DNA of 34,865 bases from a virus. The stretch's first letter is position 1. Each line of letters starts with the position of its first letter. The stretch is taken from the IMG/VR virus record IMGVR_UViG_3300008516_000158, positions 1 to 34,865 of that record; one strand, 5' to 3'. The position numbers were made by a program, and so were the translations under genes. Under the pieces are notes generated by a model that was not told the origin of the DNA, did not search any database, and saw only the letters and a program-made list of their open reading frames with translations. Below, one piece after another: positions 7,242-14,837 of the stretch.

Positions 7242-8052
7242 TTTCAAGGCCCGTCCGAAGGCGGGCCAAAAACAGCGTATCGGTTCGGGGGATTGGGAAC
7301 AACAAACCAACCGCCAACAACGGAAGCTGGTCCGTATTTATGACCAATGGGCCGCCGGCATGAAGCGCGAAATCGCGGCACGGGCCAAACGCGGGGCGAC
7401 ACTCCCCGAACTTCAAGCTTATATTGACCGGCAAATCCCGAAGCTGGAAGAACGCCTGGTTGAAATTCAAACGAAGGGAATCCAGAATGCCGTCAAAACG
7501 GCCGCCGGTTCCCGCGCTGAACTTCCCGCGGTCCTGGGAATGACCGAACAACAAATCCGCGAAAACGTATTGCTCATTAAAAACAACCTGGTCCCGAAGG
7601 TTCACGAAAAGCTTACCCTGGCCCTGGCGACCGCGGTACCCGCCGTCGGAATTGCTGTAATCGGCGGCCTGGCCGCTGAACAACAAAGGGCCGTCGCCCT
7701 GGCCATTAAGAACGCGACCCTGGCCGGACGTACCATGCCCGCCCAATATGCCGGCGGATATTGGGTCGCGATATTCGAAACGGAAAGGACCCTGGGCGGG
7801 GTTCGGGAAGACGAACGGGCCGCCGAAGGATTGCCGCCTGAACCCGTCCGTTGGGACCTGGACCCGCGGGCGGTCCATTGTAAACCGTCGCCTGGATTCT
7901 ATGGTTGCGCTGAACTGGCGGGCGTATATCCTGGCGGTTGGCGGACGCTTCCGACCGTCCCCGCTGGTCAAGTCACTTGCCGCGGGAATTGCCGTTGCCA
8001 TGTATCCGTCTTCCGTGACGGCGAATGGCGAAGGGGCGTATATGATGATTGA
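7219..8052 (+). CDS. MuF-like minor head protein
   Basis: A 277-aa protein placed directly after the portal, as minor head (SPP1 gp7/Mu gpF type) proteins usually are. The N-terminal two thirds is helical and basic. The C-terminal 70 residues carry the diagnostic pattern of the family: a short PVRWDLDPRAVHC segment, Cys residues in GFYGCAEL, and the ending CRGNCRCHVSVF, where the CRC motif is typical of the MuF domain. Such proteins enter the capsid in a few copies and help portal assembly or DNA ejection. No additional toxin domain is attached. It overlaps the Cys-rich gene upstream and the CxxC gene downstream. Confidence 0.8.
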   Translation: MRKPKYHNFKARPKAGQKQRIGSGDWEQQTNRQQRKLVRIYDQWAAGMKREIAARAKRGATLPELQAYIDRQIPKLEERLVEIQTKGIQNAVKTAAGSRAELPAVLGMTEQQIRENVLLIKNNLVPKVHEKLTLALATAVPAVGIAVIGGLAAEQQRAVALAIKNATLAGRTMPAQYAGGYWVAIFETERTLGGVREDERAAEGLPPEPVRWDLDPRAVHCKPSPGFYGCAELAGVYPGGWRTLPTVPAGQVTCRGNCRCHVSVFRDGEWRRGVYDD

Positions 8053-8266
8053 CGGCGACGTCATTTATTGTGATTGTTGCGGGACCGAAAAGCTGGCCCA
8101 GGTCGTCGGCGATAACCTGGTAATCAAGGACCGCCGGCACGGGCAAAGACACGTCGCCGTCATACCGATTTCCGACCTACTTGACATTTTGGAAAAGAAG
8201 AACCATAATCTTGATAACGAACGCAAAGCGGCGGGGGCCGCGGAAGCGGCCCTGGCGGGCCAGTAG
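8042..8266 (+). CDS. Small protein with CDCC motif
   Basis: A 74-aa protein; ATG codons at 8042 and 8045 are both possible and an AAGGGGCG ribosome site lies just upstream. It starts by overlapping the MuF-like stop by 11 bases. Residues 10-13 are CDCC, then a short beta-rich segment (LAQVVGDNLVIKDRRHG, VAVIPISDLLDIL) ending in an alanine-rich helix. It resembles the single-CxxC small proteins found between head genes in several phages, but I cannot name a family. A promoter for the downstream tRNA lies within the coding region. Confidence 0.65.
   Translation: MMIDGDVIYCDCCGTEKLAQVVGDNLVIKDRRHGQRHVAVIPISDLLDILEKKNHNLDNERKAAGAAEAALAGQ
8181..8209 (+). promoter_or_regulatory. Promoter upstream of the tRNA
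   Basis: TTGACA at 8181-8186, a 17-base spacer, then CATAAT at 8204-8209: a perfect -35 and a one-mismatch -10 with optimal spacing, inside the CDCC gene. Transcription would begin near 8216 and run through the hairpin at 8297 and the tRNA to the terminator at 8466, making a dedicated tRNA transcript. Confidence 0.55.
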
Positions 8267-8296
8267 GCCGAAACAAGCCGCGATAAATAAGGGATT

Positions 8297-8338
8297 GGGC
8301 GGCCGAAGCCGTCGAAGCGGTAAAATCTTCGACCGCCC
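8297..8338 (+). other. Stable hairpin in the tRNA leader
   Basis: GTCGAAG (8311-8317) pairs perfectly with CTTCGAC (8327-8333) around a 9-base loop, and outer GGGCGG (8297-8302) can pair with CGCCCC (8334-8339). It lies in the 98-base non-coding stretch between the CDCC gene and the tRNA. I tested it as a second tRNA and it has no T-arm, so it is more likely a processing or leader structure. Confidence 0.45.
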
Positions 8339-8364
8339 CAGGTTTAACAACTGAATACAGGCGG

Positions 8365-8438
8365 CGCGGGTAGGACAAGCGGAAAGTCGTCGGTCCCATA
8401 AGCCGAAGAACGGGGTTCGATTCCCCGACCCGCTACCA
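8365..8438 (+). tRNA. tRNA-Met(CAT), initiator-like, CCA encoded
   Basis: A 74-base cloverleaf. Acceptor 8365-8371 pairs with 8428-8434 except for position 1 (C1 x U72). The D stem GAC/GTC contains an A11-U24 pair. The anticodon stem TCGGT/GCCGA closes the loop CCCATAA with anticodon CAT at 8397-8399, and the T stem CGGGG/CCCCG with loop TTCGATT is perfect. A73 and CCA (8436-8438) are encoded. An unpaired 1-72 and A11-U24 are hallmarks of bacterial initiator tRNA, and the G29-C41 and G30-C40 pairs match two of its three GC pairs. Oddities are A8 instead of U8 and C33 instead of U33. Elongator Met or lysidine-modified Ile2 are less likely. It sits inside the head operon with its own promoter and terminator. 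Confidence 0.85.
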
Positions 8439-8465
8439 TGACCGCCCGAAAGTTGGCCCGACCGA

Positions 8466-8501
8466 CCCCGAAGACGGATTACCGTCCTTCGGGGCTTTTT
8501 T
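8466..8501 (+). terminator. Rho-independent terminator after the tRNA
   Basis: A 12-bp stem with one bulge (8466-8477 with 8482-8494, loop ATTA) is followed by TTTTTT at 8496-8501. It would end the tRNA transcript and partly attenuate read-through from the portal operon into the capsid genes. Confidence 0.85.
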
Positions 8502-8542
8502 ATTATAACGGGGGCCCAAAGTCGAAAAGGGGGTAACTGAAA

Positions 8543-10474
8543 ATGCCGTTCGGTCCGTACGCTGATTTCGACGAGTGCGTCGCGAAGAATTCGGACAAGT
8601 CCAGTCCGGAAGGCTTTTGCGCGTGGTTACATCATAAAATCCTGGGGACCTGGCCGGCGGGTTTGTCGGCCGATAAATACCCCGAACCTTTCCTGACCGC
8701 TTATGACGCCGCCCTGGTTGCTCAAAAATCGGAAGCTGAAGCATTCAAGGAAGCGACCGCCGCGGCGGAAGCGGAAGGTTACGAACTGACCCGCTTCGGT
8801 TGGGTCAAACAGTTTCAGGCCCCGAACATGAAGAAGATTACCGGCGTCAAGATATTCGCCGCGGGAACCTGGACTGACAGCGCGGGCGTGACCCGCGACT
8901 GGACAAATGAAGACCTGGACAAAATGGTTGAAGCGTTCACGGCGGGGGTGCCCGCCGTTGTCCCGCTGAAATGCGGGCATACGTCCGACGGATTCAACCG
9001 TCGGATTGCCGAAGCCCTGGAAGTCCCCGTTGAAACTATTACGGGGGAACAAGGCCAGGGTCAAATCGGCCTGGGGAAGATGATTTCCCTGGAACGCAAA
9101 GGAAGCTTGCTAATCGCGGGCTTCGACAATATCCCCGAACCGATTTCCAACCTTTGCGAAGGCGGCCAATACTCGACCGTATCGGTTGAGATTGAAGACG
9201 TGGTCGGGGATTTCGGCCCCGTAATTACGGGCGTCGCGTTGTTGGGCGCGGAAGAACCGGCAGTTGACGACGCGACCCTGGAAAGGGCCCTGGTATTCGG
9301 CGGGAAACGGCAAGGCGCGCGGGTATTGACGTTCACGGTTGGGGACGACTTACCAATAAGCGAACTTCGCGCCGAATTCGATGAAATACGGGGTAAGATT
9401 GCCGAAATCATCAAAGGCAAGCGCGGCGCGCCATTATTCAGGGCCATGTTCGGAAACCTGAACACTCTTTTCGAACAACTGGTCGGGAAAAGTAACCAGA
9501 AGAAGGGGGGCGATATGGGTAAAACCAATTACCATACCATCGTTGAACGTATGCGTTACCTGGCGGGGGACCTGGGCCTTCCTGAAGATGCCACGATTGA
9601 AGACGTGATTACTGAACTAAAACGGCTTCAGGCTGAAGAAGGTGAAATACCCGAAGAAATCCGCGCCCTGGCCGACAAGGAATATCAAGGGGACGTCGGT
9701 CCTCTTATTGCCTGGGTCGGTCGCGTAGGGTTCGACCAATGCGTCGCAAGCCTTACGGGAAAGGCTGGCATTACCGACCCCGAACGTCTTTGTGGTTGGT
9801 TGAAGGGCCAGTCACTTTCGAAATCAAAAGAAGGGGGTAATAATCTAATGAAATTGCCAAAAGCACTAGAAGGGAAAAAGCCCGAAGAAATTCGGGCAAT
9901 GAGCCTTCCGGACCTGGTAAAACTATTCGAAGGAGGCGAAGCCCCGAAGGTTGAAGACCTGAAGGCCGCATTCCAGGAAGGCGATATAGCCGCCATTGCC
10001 GCCGCCCTGGGCCTGGCCGAAGGCGCGACCGTGGAAGACATTGTCGCGGCTATTCAAGCCCTTGTGGAAAAGGCCGCCGCTGTACCAGCGGGCGAAATGA
10101 AGACGGAACTGAAGAAGGCGACCAATACAATCGCCGTTCTTCAGGCGAAGGAATCGGTTCGCGAATGGGAAGACAAGACCCGCGAATTTACCGCGATTCC
10201 TGGGACCGCCAATGAACACGCCGTCAAGCTGGCCGGTATAGAGGCCAAAGCGGGGAAGGAAACGGCCGAAACACAGTACGAAGCCTTGAAGGAAGCGAAC
10301 CGGCTTGCTGAAGAAGCATTGAAAATCACCGGCACTTCCAGGGCCGCCGGCCCGACCGACTTCGACAACGAAGTTGCGAAGCACATGACGGCCAATCCGA
10401 CCGTTTCGAAGGTGGACGCAATCAAGGCCGTATCCAAAGCCCGCCCCGACCTGTACTTCGCCAGGCGGCAATAG
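8543..10474 (+). CDS. Capsid maturation protease/scaffold (Mu I-like)
   Basis: A 643-aa protein between the MuF-like and capsid genes. Residues about 95-260 resemble the Mu gpI-type prohead protease: GTWTDSAGVTRDWTNEDLD, PLKCGHTSDG (probable catalytic His region) and YSTVSVEIED. The C-terminal half is Ala/Glu/Lys-rich and helical, as expected for a scaffold. Two related cysteine motifs occur, FDECVAKN...FCAWL near residues 9-29 and FDQCVASL...LCGWL near 395-420, suggesting an internal duplication. Strong Shine-Dalgarno sequences inside the gene precede in-frame ATGs at 9515 and 9848, so separate scaffold products are likely, as in lambda C/Nu3 and Mu I/Z. The main ATG at 8543 has AAAAGGGGG upstream. 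Confidence 0.8.
   Translation: MPFGPYADFDECVAKNSDKSSPEGFCAWLHHKILGTWPAGLSADKYPEPFLTAYDAALVAQKSEAEAFKEATAAAEAEGYELTRFGWVKQFQAPNMKKITGVKIFAAGTWTDSAGVTRDWTNEDLDKMVEAFTAGVPAVVPLKCGHTSDGFNRRIAEALEVPVETITGEQGQGQIGLGKMISLERKGSLLIAGFDNIPEPISNLCEGGQYSTVSVEIEDVVGDFGPVITGVALLGAEEPAVDDATLERALVFGGKRQGARVLTFTVGDDLPISELRAEFDEIRGKIAEIIKGKRGAPLFRAMFGNLNTLFEQLVGKSNQKKGGDMGKTNYHTIVERMRYLAGDLGLPEDATIEDVITELKRLQAEEGEIPEEIRALADKEYQGDVGPLIAWVGRVGFDQCVASLTGKAGITDPERLCGWLKGQSLSKSKEGGNNLMKLPKALEGKKPEEIRAMSLPDLVKLFEGGEAPKVEDLKAAFQEGDIAAIAAALGLAEGATVEDIVAAIQALVEKAAAVPAGEMKTELKKATNTIAVLQAKESVREWEDKTREFTAIPGTANEHAVKLAGIEAKAGKETAETQYEALKEANRLAEEALKITGTSRAAGPTDFDNEVAKHMTANPTVSKVDAIKAVSKARPDLYFARRQ
9515..10474 (+). CDS. Nested scaffold protein from an internal in-frame start
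   Basis: Within the protease gene, AGAAGGGGGG ends four bases before an in-frame ATG at 9515, as good as any start site in this genome. It would give a 319-aa product, residues 325-643 of the long protein, lacking the protease domain: predicted scaffold. A second in-frame start at 9848, preceded by AAGAAGGGGGT, would give 208 aa (residues 436-643). Nested scaffold starts are well known in lambda-like and Mu-like phages. Which of the two is used cannot be decided from sequence. Confidence 0.6.
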   Translation: MGKTNYHTIVERMRYLAGDLGLPEDATIEDVITELKRLQAEEGEIPEEIRALADKEYQGDVGPLIAWVGRVGFDQCVASLTGKAGITDPERLCGWLKGQSLSKSKEGGNNLMKLPKALEGKKPEEIRAMSLPDLVKLFEGGEAPKVEDLKAAFQEGDIAAIAAALGLAEGATVEDIVAAIQALVEKAAAVPAGEMKTELKKATNTIAVLQAKESVREWEDKTREFTAIPGTANEHAVKLAGIEAKAGKETAETQYEALKEANRLAEEALKITGTSRAAGPTDFDNEVAKHMTANPTVSKVDAIKAVSKARPDLYFARRQ

Positions 10475-10516
10475 GAAGGGGCCAGTAAAATCGAATAAGA
10501 AGGGGGTACGCTTAAA

Positions 10517-10924
10517 ATGGGCGTAAACGAAAAGTTAATCTGGACGGAATCCATGAAGACGGCTTCGTCGTTGGCCGACTATTCGTCCAAACAGTATTAC
10601 GGGGCTAAACTGAACGACGACCGCGAAATCGTCCTTCCGACCGGCGATACCGACGTACCCGTGGGGCTTGTCCTGAACAATCCGGCGAATAGCAAGGACG
10701 CGCTTCTTCTGATTGTCGGTCGCGCCCCTGGCGTGGTCGCGGAAGATATTGACGCGGGCGAACTGGTCCGCATTGCCAGCGGCGGAAAGGTTGCCCTGTT
10801 TACTCCAGGGACGGATATAACCTTATTCTGTGTCGGGCAATGCGTTGAAGGCGCGGATACCGACGAAATAGGGGTCTTCAACTTCAACTTCGCGACGCCG
10901 GTCAAGGGGGGTGCTTCCACTTAA
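10517..10924 (+). CDS. Capsid decoration (cement) protein, DUF2190-like
   Basis: A 135-aa protein between the scaffold and the major capsid protein, the normal place for a head-stabilising protein. The sequence is a Gly/Ala/Val-rich beta fold with DVPVGLVLNNP and the central DIDAGELVRIASGGKVALF segment, which is typical of DUF2190-type decoration proteins where newly added proteins bind the mature capsid. Its ATG follows AAGGGGGTACGCTTAAA. It has a single short Cys-containing segment (FCVGQCVEG) but no metal site. Assignment rests on position and this motif. Confidence 0.7.
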   Translation: MGVNEKLIWTESMKTASSLADYSSKQYYGAKLNDDREIVLPTGDTDVPVGLVLNNPANSKDALLLIVGRAPGVVAEDIDAGELVRIASGGKVALFTPGTDITLFCVGQCVEGADTDEIGVFNFNFATPVKGGAST

Positions 10925-10965
10925 TCCGTGTCATTGGAAATCTAAATAAGGGGGATACTTCGGAA

Positions 10966-11928
10966 ATGAAATCGAAATTCGGAAATCCGACCATTGGCGA
11001 CGTACACATTGACGCGGCGTTAAGTGAAATCGCCATTGCATACCGGAACAAATCCTTTATCGCGGACCAGGTCTTCCCGCTGGTCGAAGTGGAAAAGCAA
11101 AGCGACAAATACTACATTTGGGACAAGGGTTCCTGGTTGACCAACCAGGTTGAAAGCCGGACCCCTGGGGACACCTATCCGGAAGGTCGCATTAAGCTTT
11201 CCAACGACGAATTCTTCTGCGACATTTATCACCTGGGTTACGCGATACCCTGGGAACATAAGAAGAACCAGGACGTAGCGGTCCAACTGGAAGAAACAGG
11301 GGCCGAATGGTTGGCCCATCAATTCATGCTGAACCGCGAAATCCAAATCGCCGCGGCAATCTTCGCCGCGGATATATGGGACACGGACCCGACCGTCGGT
11401 ACCGACTTCGTCGCCTGGGACGATTACGACAACAGCGACCCGCCGGAAGACATTGACACTTACCGCGACACGGTCCTTCAGAATACCGGCGTGGAACCGA
11501 ATGCCCTGGTAATCGGGAAACAGGTCTTCAGCAAGCTTCGCCGGCACCCGTTACTTCTGGATATGTATAAATACACGGGGAAGGGCATTCTGTCCGTGGA
11601 AGAAGTCGCCGCCGCGCTGGACATTGAAAAGCTTCTTATCGGGAAATGCGTCCAGCGAACGTCCGCTGAACTGGCTGGCACCGCGGTCCAGGCTTTCGTT
11701 TGGGGGAAGAACGCGCTTATGCTTTACGTCCCCGAACGCCCCGCATTGCGGGAACCGGCGTCCGGTTATACCTTCGCCTGGAAGATTGACGATTCCGGCT
11801 TGACCACGAACGTTGTCCCGACCGTCCAGGAAGACCGCGACCGCGATTTCCTGAAAGGGAAACACGCGTTCGACTTCAAGGTCACGGGGGCTGACCTGGG
11901 CGTTTACTTCGCTTCCGTCATAAGCTAA
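10966..11928 (+). CDS. Major capsid protein
   Basis: A 320-aa protein matching phage major capsid proteins of the E-family (HK97 fold): the N-terminal HIDAALSEIAIAYRNKSFIADQVFPLV helix and spine region, the ESRTPGDTYPEG loop, EETGAEWLAHQ, and the C-terminal GYTFAWKIDDSG and VVPTVQEDRDRD segments. No separate N-terminal delta domain is evident, consistent with a separate scaffold. It would form the icosahedral shell around the portal. It is preceded by a decoration gene and followed by a stable hairpin at 11945-11970, which may protect this abundant message. Confidence 0.92.
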   Translation: MKSKFGNPTIGDVHIDAALSEIAIAYRNKSFIADQVFPLVEVEKQSDKYYIWDKGSWLTNQVESRTPGDTYPEGRIKLSNDEFFCDIYHLGYAIPWEHKKNQDVAVQLEETGAEWLAHQFMLNREIQIAAAIFAADIWDTDPTVGTDFVAWDDYDNSDPPEDIDTYRDTVLQNTGVEPNALVIGKQVFSKLRRHPLLLDMYKYTGKGILSVEEVAAALDIEKLLIGKCVQRTSAELAGTAVQAFVWGKNALMLYVPERPALREPASGYTFAWKIDDSGLTTNVVPTVQEDRDRDFLKGKHAFDFKVTGADLGVYFASVIS

Positions 11929-11944
11929 ACACGAACAAAATAAT

Positions 11945-11970
11945 TATCGGGGGGCTTCGGTCCCCCGATA
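11945..11970 (+). terminator. Hairpin after the major capsid gene
   Basis: A perfect 9-bp stem (11945-11953 with 11962-11970) with loop GCTTCGGT. There is no T-run, so it is more likely a 3' stabilising or attenuating structure for capsid mRNA than a full terminator. Confidence 0.55.
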
Positions 11971-11985
11971 GTCGAGGGGGGTAAC

Positions 11986-12129
11986 ATGGCAAAGAAGAAG
12001 GAACCAAAGAAGAAGGAAGCCGCCGAAAAGAAGGAAGTCGTTATCGAAAAGGGGGTATATTGCGCCTATTGCGCGAAGACCCAGGACCTTGAAAACGGCG
12101 TATGTCCTGAATGCGGTCGGCCAGCCTAA
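11986..12129 (+). CDS. Lysine-rich zinc-ribbon miniprotein, 47 aa
   Basis: A 47-aa peptide with ribosome site GAGGGGGGTAAC immediately upstream. The first 22 residues are almost all Lys, Glu and Ala (MAKKKEPKKKEAAEKKE), followed by a compact zinc-ribbon of CAYC and CPEC (Cys26, 29, 40, 43). It follows the major capsid gene. A positive tail plus zinc ribbon suggests DNA or RNA binding, possibly packaged with the genome, but there is no named family. It is too short for most annotation thresholds. Confidence 0.7.
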   Translation: MAKKKEPKKKEAAEKKEVVIEKGVYCAYCAKTQDLENGVCPECGRPA

Positions 12130-12141
12130 CGTTTTGAATAT

Positions 12142-12164
12142 CCGAATGGGGAAGCCCATTACGG
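12142..12164 (+). other. Short hairpin upstream of the beta-helix gene
   Basis: CCGAATGGG (12142-12150) pairs with CCCATT plus CGG (12155-12164, one bulged A) around loop GAAG. It lies 30 bases before the beta-helix gene start and could insulate that gene's translation from the upstream operon. Weak functional evidence. Confidence 0.35.
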
Positions 12165-12192
12165 AAATGCTAAAAAGGAGTAGCTAATCAAA

Positions 12193-13158
12193 ATGAATAG
12201 TGTAGTAAGAAGATTCAGGGGAACAAGCGTCTTTGACGTGATACGGGCGGGGCAAATCAGCGGCGGATTCCTGGGCGAAAACCCAGGCCGCGACTATTAC
12301 GTCAACAACATTACGGGAAGCGACAGCATGAACGGGCGGTCCTGGGCGCGGGCGTTCGCTGGAATAGCCGCGGCCGTTAGCGCTTCGGAAGCATATCGCG
12401 CGCGTCAAGCTTCCTTGAACCAATATATCCGCAATAGGATATTCATTCAGGGAACGGGGTCCCCGTATGCCAGTCTGACCGCCCTTCCGTCGTATTGCGA
12501 TATGATTGGCCTGGGGGCCGACCCCAGGGGGAACGGGGCTGGTATCGCCCGCATAGGCGCGGATTCTGACGGGGAAGGGGCCGAAGACGGGGTCAACGCT
12601 GACGCCGCCCGTGGACTGAATATGTATAATCTTCAGTTCCAGGCGGGGTCGGGAAAGGTCGCCTTCGACATTGACAAGATATACCGCGCCAGGTTCGAGA
12701 ATTGCGCGTTCATGGCGGGCCACGACGCGATTTCGCCCGCCGCGGGCCTTCTAATCGGAACAACGGGGACCTGGGGATACGGCGCAAGCGGCCTTGTCCT
12801 GAAGGATTGCCATATAAGCACGGGGCACGCTTCGGACCTGGTAATCGGGCTTTCAATCGCGGGAACCCACTTCCACAACTGCGAAGTTATAGATTGCCTG
12901 ATTACGGGAACGACTGGAATCCTGGTCGCTTCTGTATGTACCGCGACCTTCGGGTCACGGGTCAAGGGTTGCGACATTACTCACGGATATGGGTTACAAA
13001 CCGCGTCAATCAATGACGACGCGACGGAAGGTCATATCCATTACAGCGATTGTCGGGTCGCCGTCAAGCCGACAATGGTCAACAACGCGGACAAGCGCGC
13101 CGTCGGTATAGTGGTCGTTGACGAAACCGCCTTCAGCGGGGGCTTCAGCGATAGTTAG
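12193..13158 (+). CDS. Right-handed beta-helix virion protein
   Basis: A 321-aa protein with the hallmarks of a right-handed parallel beta-helix: the N-terminal DYYVNNITGSDSMNGRSWA segment, common to pectate-lyase-like phage proteins, followed by repeated short strands with Asn/Cys/Gly turns (ARFENCAFMAG, LVLKDCHISTG, FHNCEVIDCLITG, GSRVKGCDITHG). It has no signal peptide. Such proteins are usually spikes, receptor-binding or capsid-surface proteins, sometimes with glycan-degrading activity; no catalytic triad can be assigned. It is one of few genes here with a canonical AAGGAG ribosome site, 12 bases from the ATG. Confidence 0.65.
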   Translation: MNSVVRRFRGTSVFDVIRAGQISGGFLGENPGRDYYVNNITGSDSMNGRSWARAFAGIAAAVSASEAYRARQASLNQYIRNRIFIQGTGSPYASLTALPSYCDMIGLGADPRGNGAGIARIGADSDGEGAEDGVNADAARGLNMYNLQFQAGSGKVAFDIDKIYRARFENCAFMAGHDAISPAAGLLIGTTGTWGYGASGLVLKDCHISTGHASDLVIGLSIAGTHFHNCEVIDCLITGTTGILVASVCTATFGSRVKGCDITHGYGLQTASINDDATEGHIHYSDCRVAVKPTMVNNADKRAVGIVVVDETAFSGGFSDS

Positions 13159-13167
13159 ACAATAGCA

Positions 13168-13199
13168 CCTGGGGGCCCCTAGTCAACCTGGGGGCCCCT
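13168..13199 (+). repeat. 13-bp direct repeat forming a GC-rich hairpin
   Basis: CCTGGGGGCCCCT occurs twice exactly (13168-13180, 13187-13199). Because its core GGGGCCCC is palindromic, the two copies can also pair with each other to form a hairpin. It lies in the 118-base gap before the gene at 13277, which also contains GGCCCTTCGGGGGCC. No T-run, so probably a processing or attenuation element. Confidence 0.5.
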
Positions 13200-13276
13200 T
13201 ACCTGACAATTGAATACTAACGGGTTACTGGCCCTTCGGGGGCCGTCCTGAATAAGAATGTAGGGGGTAACGAATC

Positions 13277-13654
13277 ATGGTCACACCTTCACGGGACAAC
13301 CGTTCCGCAAAACAGGTCACACGCAAAGCGATTCCGCTTGAAAAGGCGAACGTCCACAACGGAAACAAGCTTGCCAATGCCGACTTCCTGGCGGCCGCCT
13401 TGACCCCTTCCGATTATCCGGTCCTTTTCCGTGTTCAAGTCATGCTTCCGGCCGCGGGGAAGTTCACGGCGAAGATTTCGGACGGGACCAATACGTTGAC
13501 TAGCCATTTCAACGGCGGGGCGAACCTGGCCGCAAGTTGTCTTTATATCTTCGACTTGCTGGTCCATGACGGGGACGAAATAAACTTCCAGTCCGACCAA
13601 AATCAAAACGGCCATTTGCTACGGGTCCAGGAAATCCTTTGGGGGACACAATAG
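13277..13654 (+). CDS. Hypothetical virion protein, beta-rich
   Basis: A 125-aa protein with ribosome site TAGGGGGTAACGAATC. After a basic N-terminus (about 30 residues) it is almost all beta-strand like (YPVLFRVQVMLPAAGKFTAKISDG, YIFDLLVHDGDEINFQSD), consistent with a small jelly-roll or Ig-like fold. It belongs to a run of four proteins between the beta-helix protein and the connector, likely head-surface or adhesin proteins. Family not recognised. Confidence 0.6.
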   Translation: MVTPSRDNRSAKQVTRKAIPLEKANVHNGNKLANADFLAAALTPSDYPVLFRVQVMLPAAGKFTAKISDGTNTLTSHFNGGANLAASCLYIFDLLVHDGDEINFQSDQNQNGHLLRVQEILWGTQ

Positions 13655-13655
13655 A

Positions 13656-14222
13656 ATGGGTTATCCGCCCCAGGGATTTGATAAGGCCGACGTCCTGGCG
13701 AACCAGTCAACCTTGTTATCCAGGCTTACGGAAACGCGCGCGGTTTACATGGACGATATTCCGATTATCGAAGAACATGAACACAATCGCGAACGCTGGT
13801 TCGGGAAGTCGGGCGACCAGTCGGGAACTAATTGGGCGACCGGAAGTGGCTTGACCGTCTTCCAGGCGGCAAGCGGCGACGGGGTCTTCGGGACTGAAAT
13901 CAAGGTCCTGGGTTCAACCGATACGCCCGCCATTTCGGGGAATACCAGATTCGACTTTCACAGATTCTTCGTGGTCGCTTCAAGCGCGACGTCGGCTTAT
14001 ATCGTCCGTTTCATTTACGGAACGGGAACCGCCGCGGACGCTGAAGCCGCGGGGCAATATACCGACGTCTATTATATGAAGGAAAGCGCGGCCGGACGGG
14101 GCGCACCCGCTGACTTGCGAATGCCCTTGCTGGACGTCGGGACGAAGATATGGGCCAAAGTGAAGAACGCGACCAATAACGCGACCCTGGATTTCTTCTT
14201 TGGTCTTCACGAATACGTGTAA
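13656..14222 (+). CDS. Putative fibre/decoration protein with YPPQG N-terminal module
   Basis: A 188-aa protein whose first 35 residues (MGYPPQGFDKADVLANQ..., ending RAVYMDDI) form a short helical module shared with the next gene. The remaining about 150 residues are a beta-sandwich-like domain (ERWFGKSGDQSGTNWA, LDFFFGLHEYV). A common anchor joined to different outer domains is typical of virion attachments that dock in the same place but present different surfaces. Its start is two bases after the previous stop. No enzymatic motif. Confidence 0.6.
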   Translation: MGYPPQGFDKADVLANQSTLLSRLTETRAVYMDDIPIIEEHEHNRERWFGKSGDQSGTNWATGSGLTVFQAASGDGVFGTEIKVLGSTDTPAISGNTRFDFHRFFVVASSATSAYIVRFIYGTGTAADAEAAGQYTDVYYMKESAAGRGAPADLRMPLLDVGTKIWAKVKNATNNATLDFFFGLHEYV

Positions 14223-14237
14223 GGGGGGTAAATTGAA

Positions 14238-14837
14238 ATGAGTTATCCGCCACAAGGAAATAAAGCTGACGTTTCGACCCTAGAAACGAATGTTGATACT
14301 ATATTGACCAGGCTTTCGGCGGACCGCGCCGGTTACATGGACGCCTTGAATCGGGACCGGCCTTCAATGCTTTTCCCGTCGGCCTTGCCGAAGGCGATTA
14401 TCGCCATTCCCGCGGTTGGGAATGTCGCTGACCTGGCCTTTCCGGACGTGGCCGTTGCTGGCCTTCCTTCCGGAATCACCATTAAGCGGGCGGACCTGGT
14501 CCTGATAATCGGGGCCCTTCTGGATACTTCGACGGCTGAAAATCAGATTGCCGCCGCCGATAAGAAGCTTCGAATCAAGATTTCGACGGGGGCCTGGGGG
14601 ACCAACGATATTCCAGCATTGACCTTCGTTCAGAATTCACTTCAGGTTGACGGAAGCGCATACCGCGGGGGGACCGTCCTATTCGGCGGGATTGATATTA
14701 AGTCAATCATAACCATTGCCGACGGGACGTACAACCTTCGGTCCGACCAAACGGAACGGACCGACGCCGTCATTGCGACGGGGGATACCCTGGAACTTCT
14801 GGACGTGTCCGCCGTAATCCGTGTTTGGTTCAATTAA
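14238..14837 (+). CDS. Putative fibre/decoration protein, paralogous N-terminus
   Basis: A 199-aa protein starting MSYPPQGNKADV and containing RLSADRAGYMDAL, closely parallel to the previous protein's N-terminal module. The rest differs completely: a beta-rich C-terminal domain with PSGITIKRADLVLIIG and TLELLDVSAVIRVWFN. The ribosome site is AAGGGGGGTAAATTGAA. It is probably a virion surface protein sharing an attachment site with its neighbour. No family recognised. Confidence 0.6.
   Translation: MSYPPQGNKADVSTLETNVDTILTRLSADRAGYMDALNRDRPSMLFPSALPKAIIAIPAVGNVADLAFPDVAVAGLPSGITIKRADLVLIIGALLDTSTAENQIAAADKKLRIKISTGAWGTNDIPALTFVQNSLQVDGSAYRGGTVLFGGIDIKSIITIADGTYNLRSDQTERTDAVIATGDTLELLDVSAVIRVWFN

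Noticed and set aside
8291-8345. Second tRNA upstream of tRNA-Met
   Set aside because: A good stem exists but no T-arm, no acceptor pairing and a 9-base loop, so it is not a tRNA.
13168-13199. CRISPR-like direct repeats
   Set aside because: Only two 13-bp copies with a 6-base spacer; fits a hairpin, not an array. No CRISPR array or cas gene was seen in the window.
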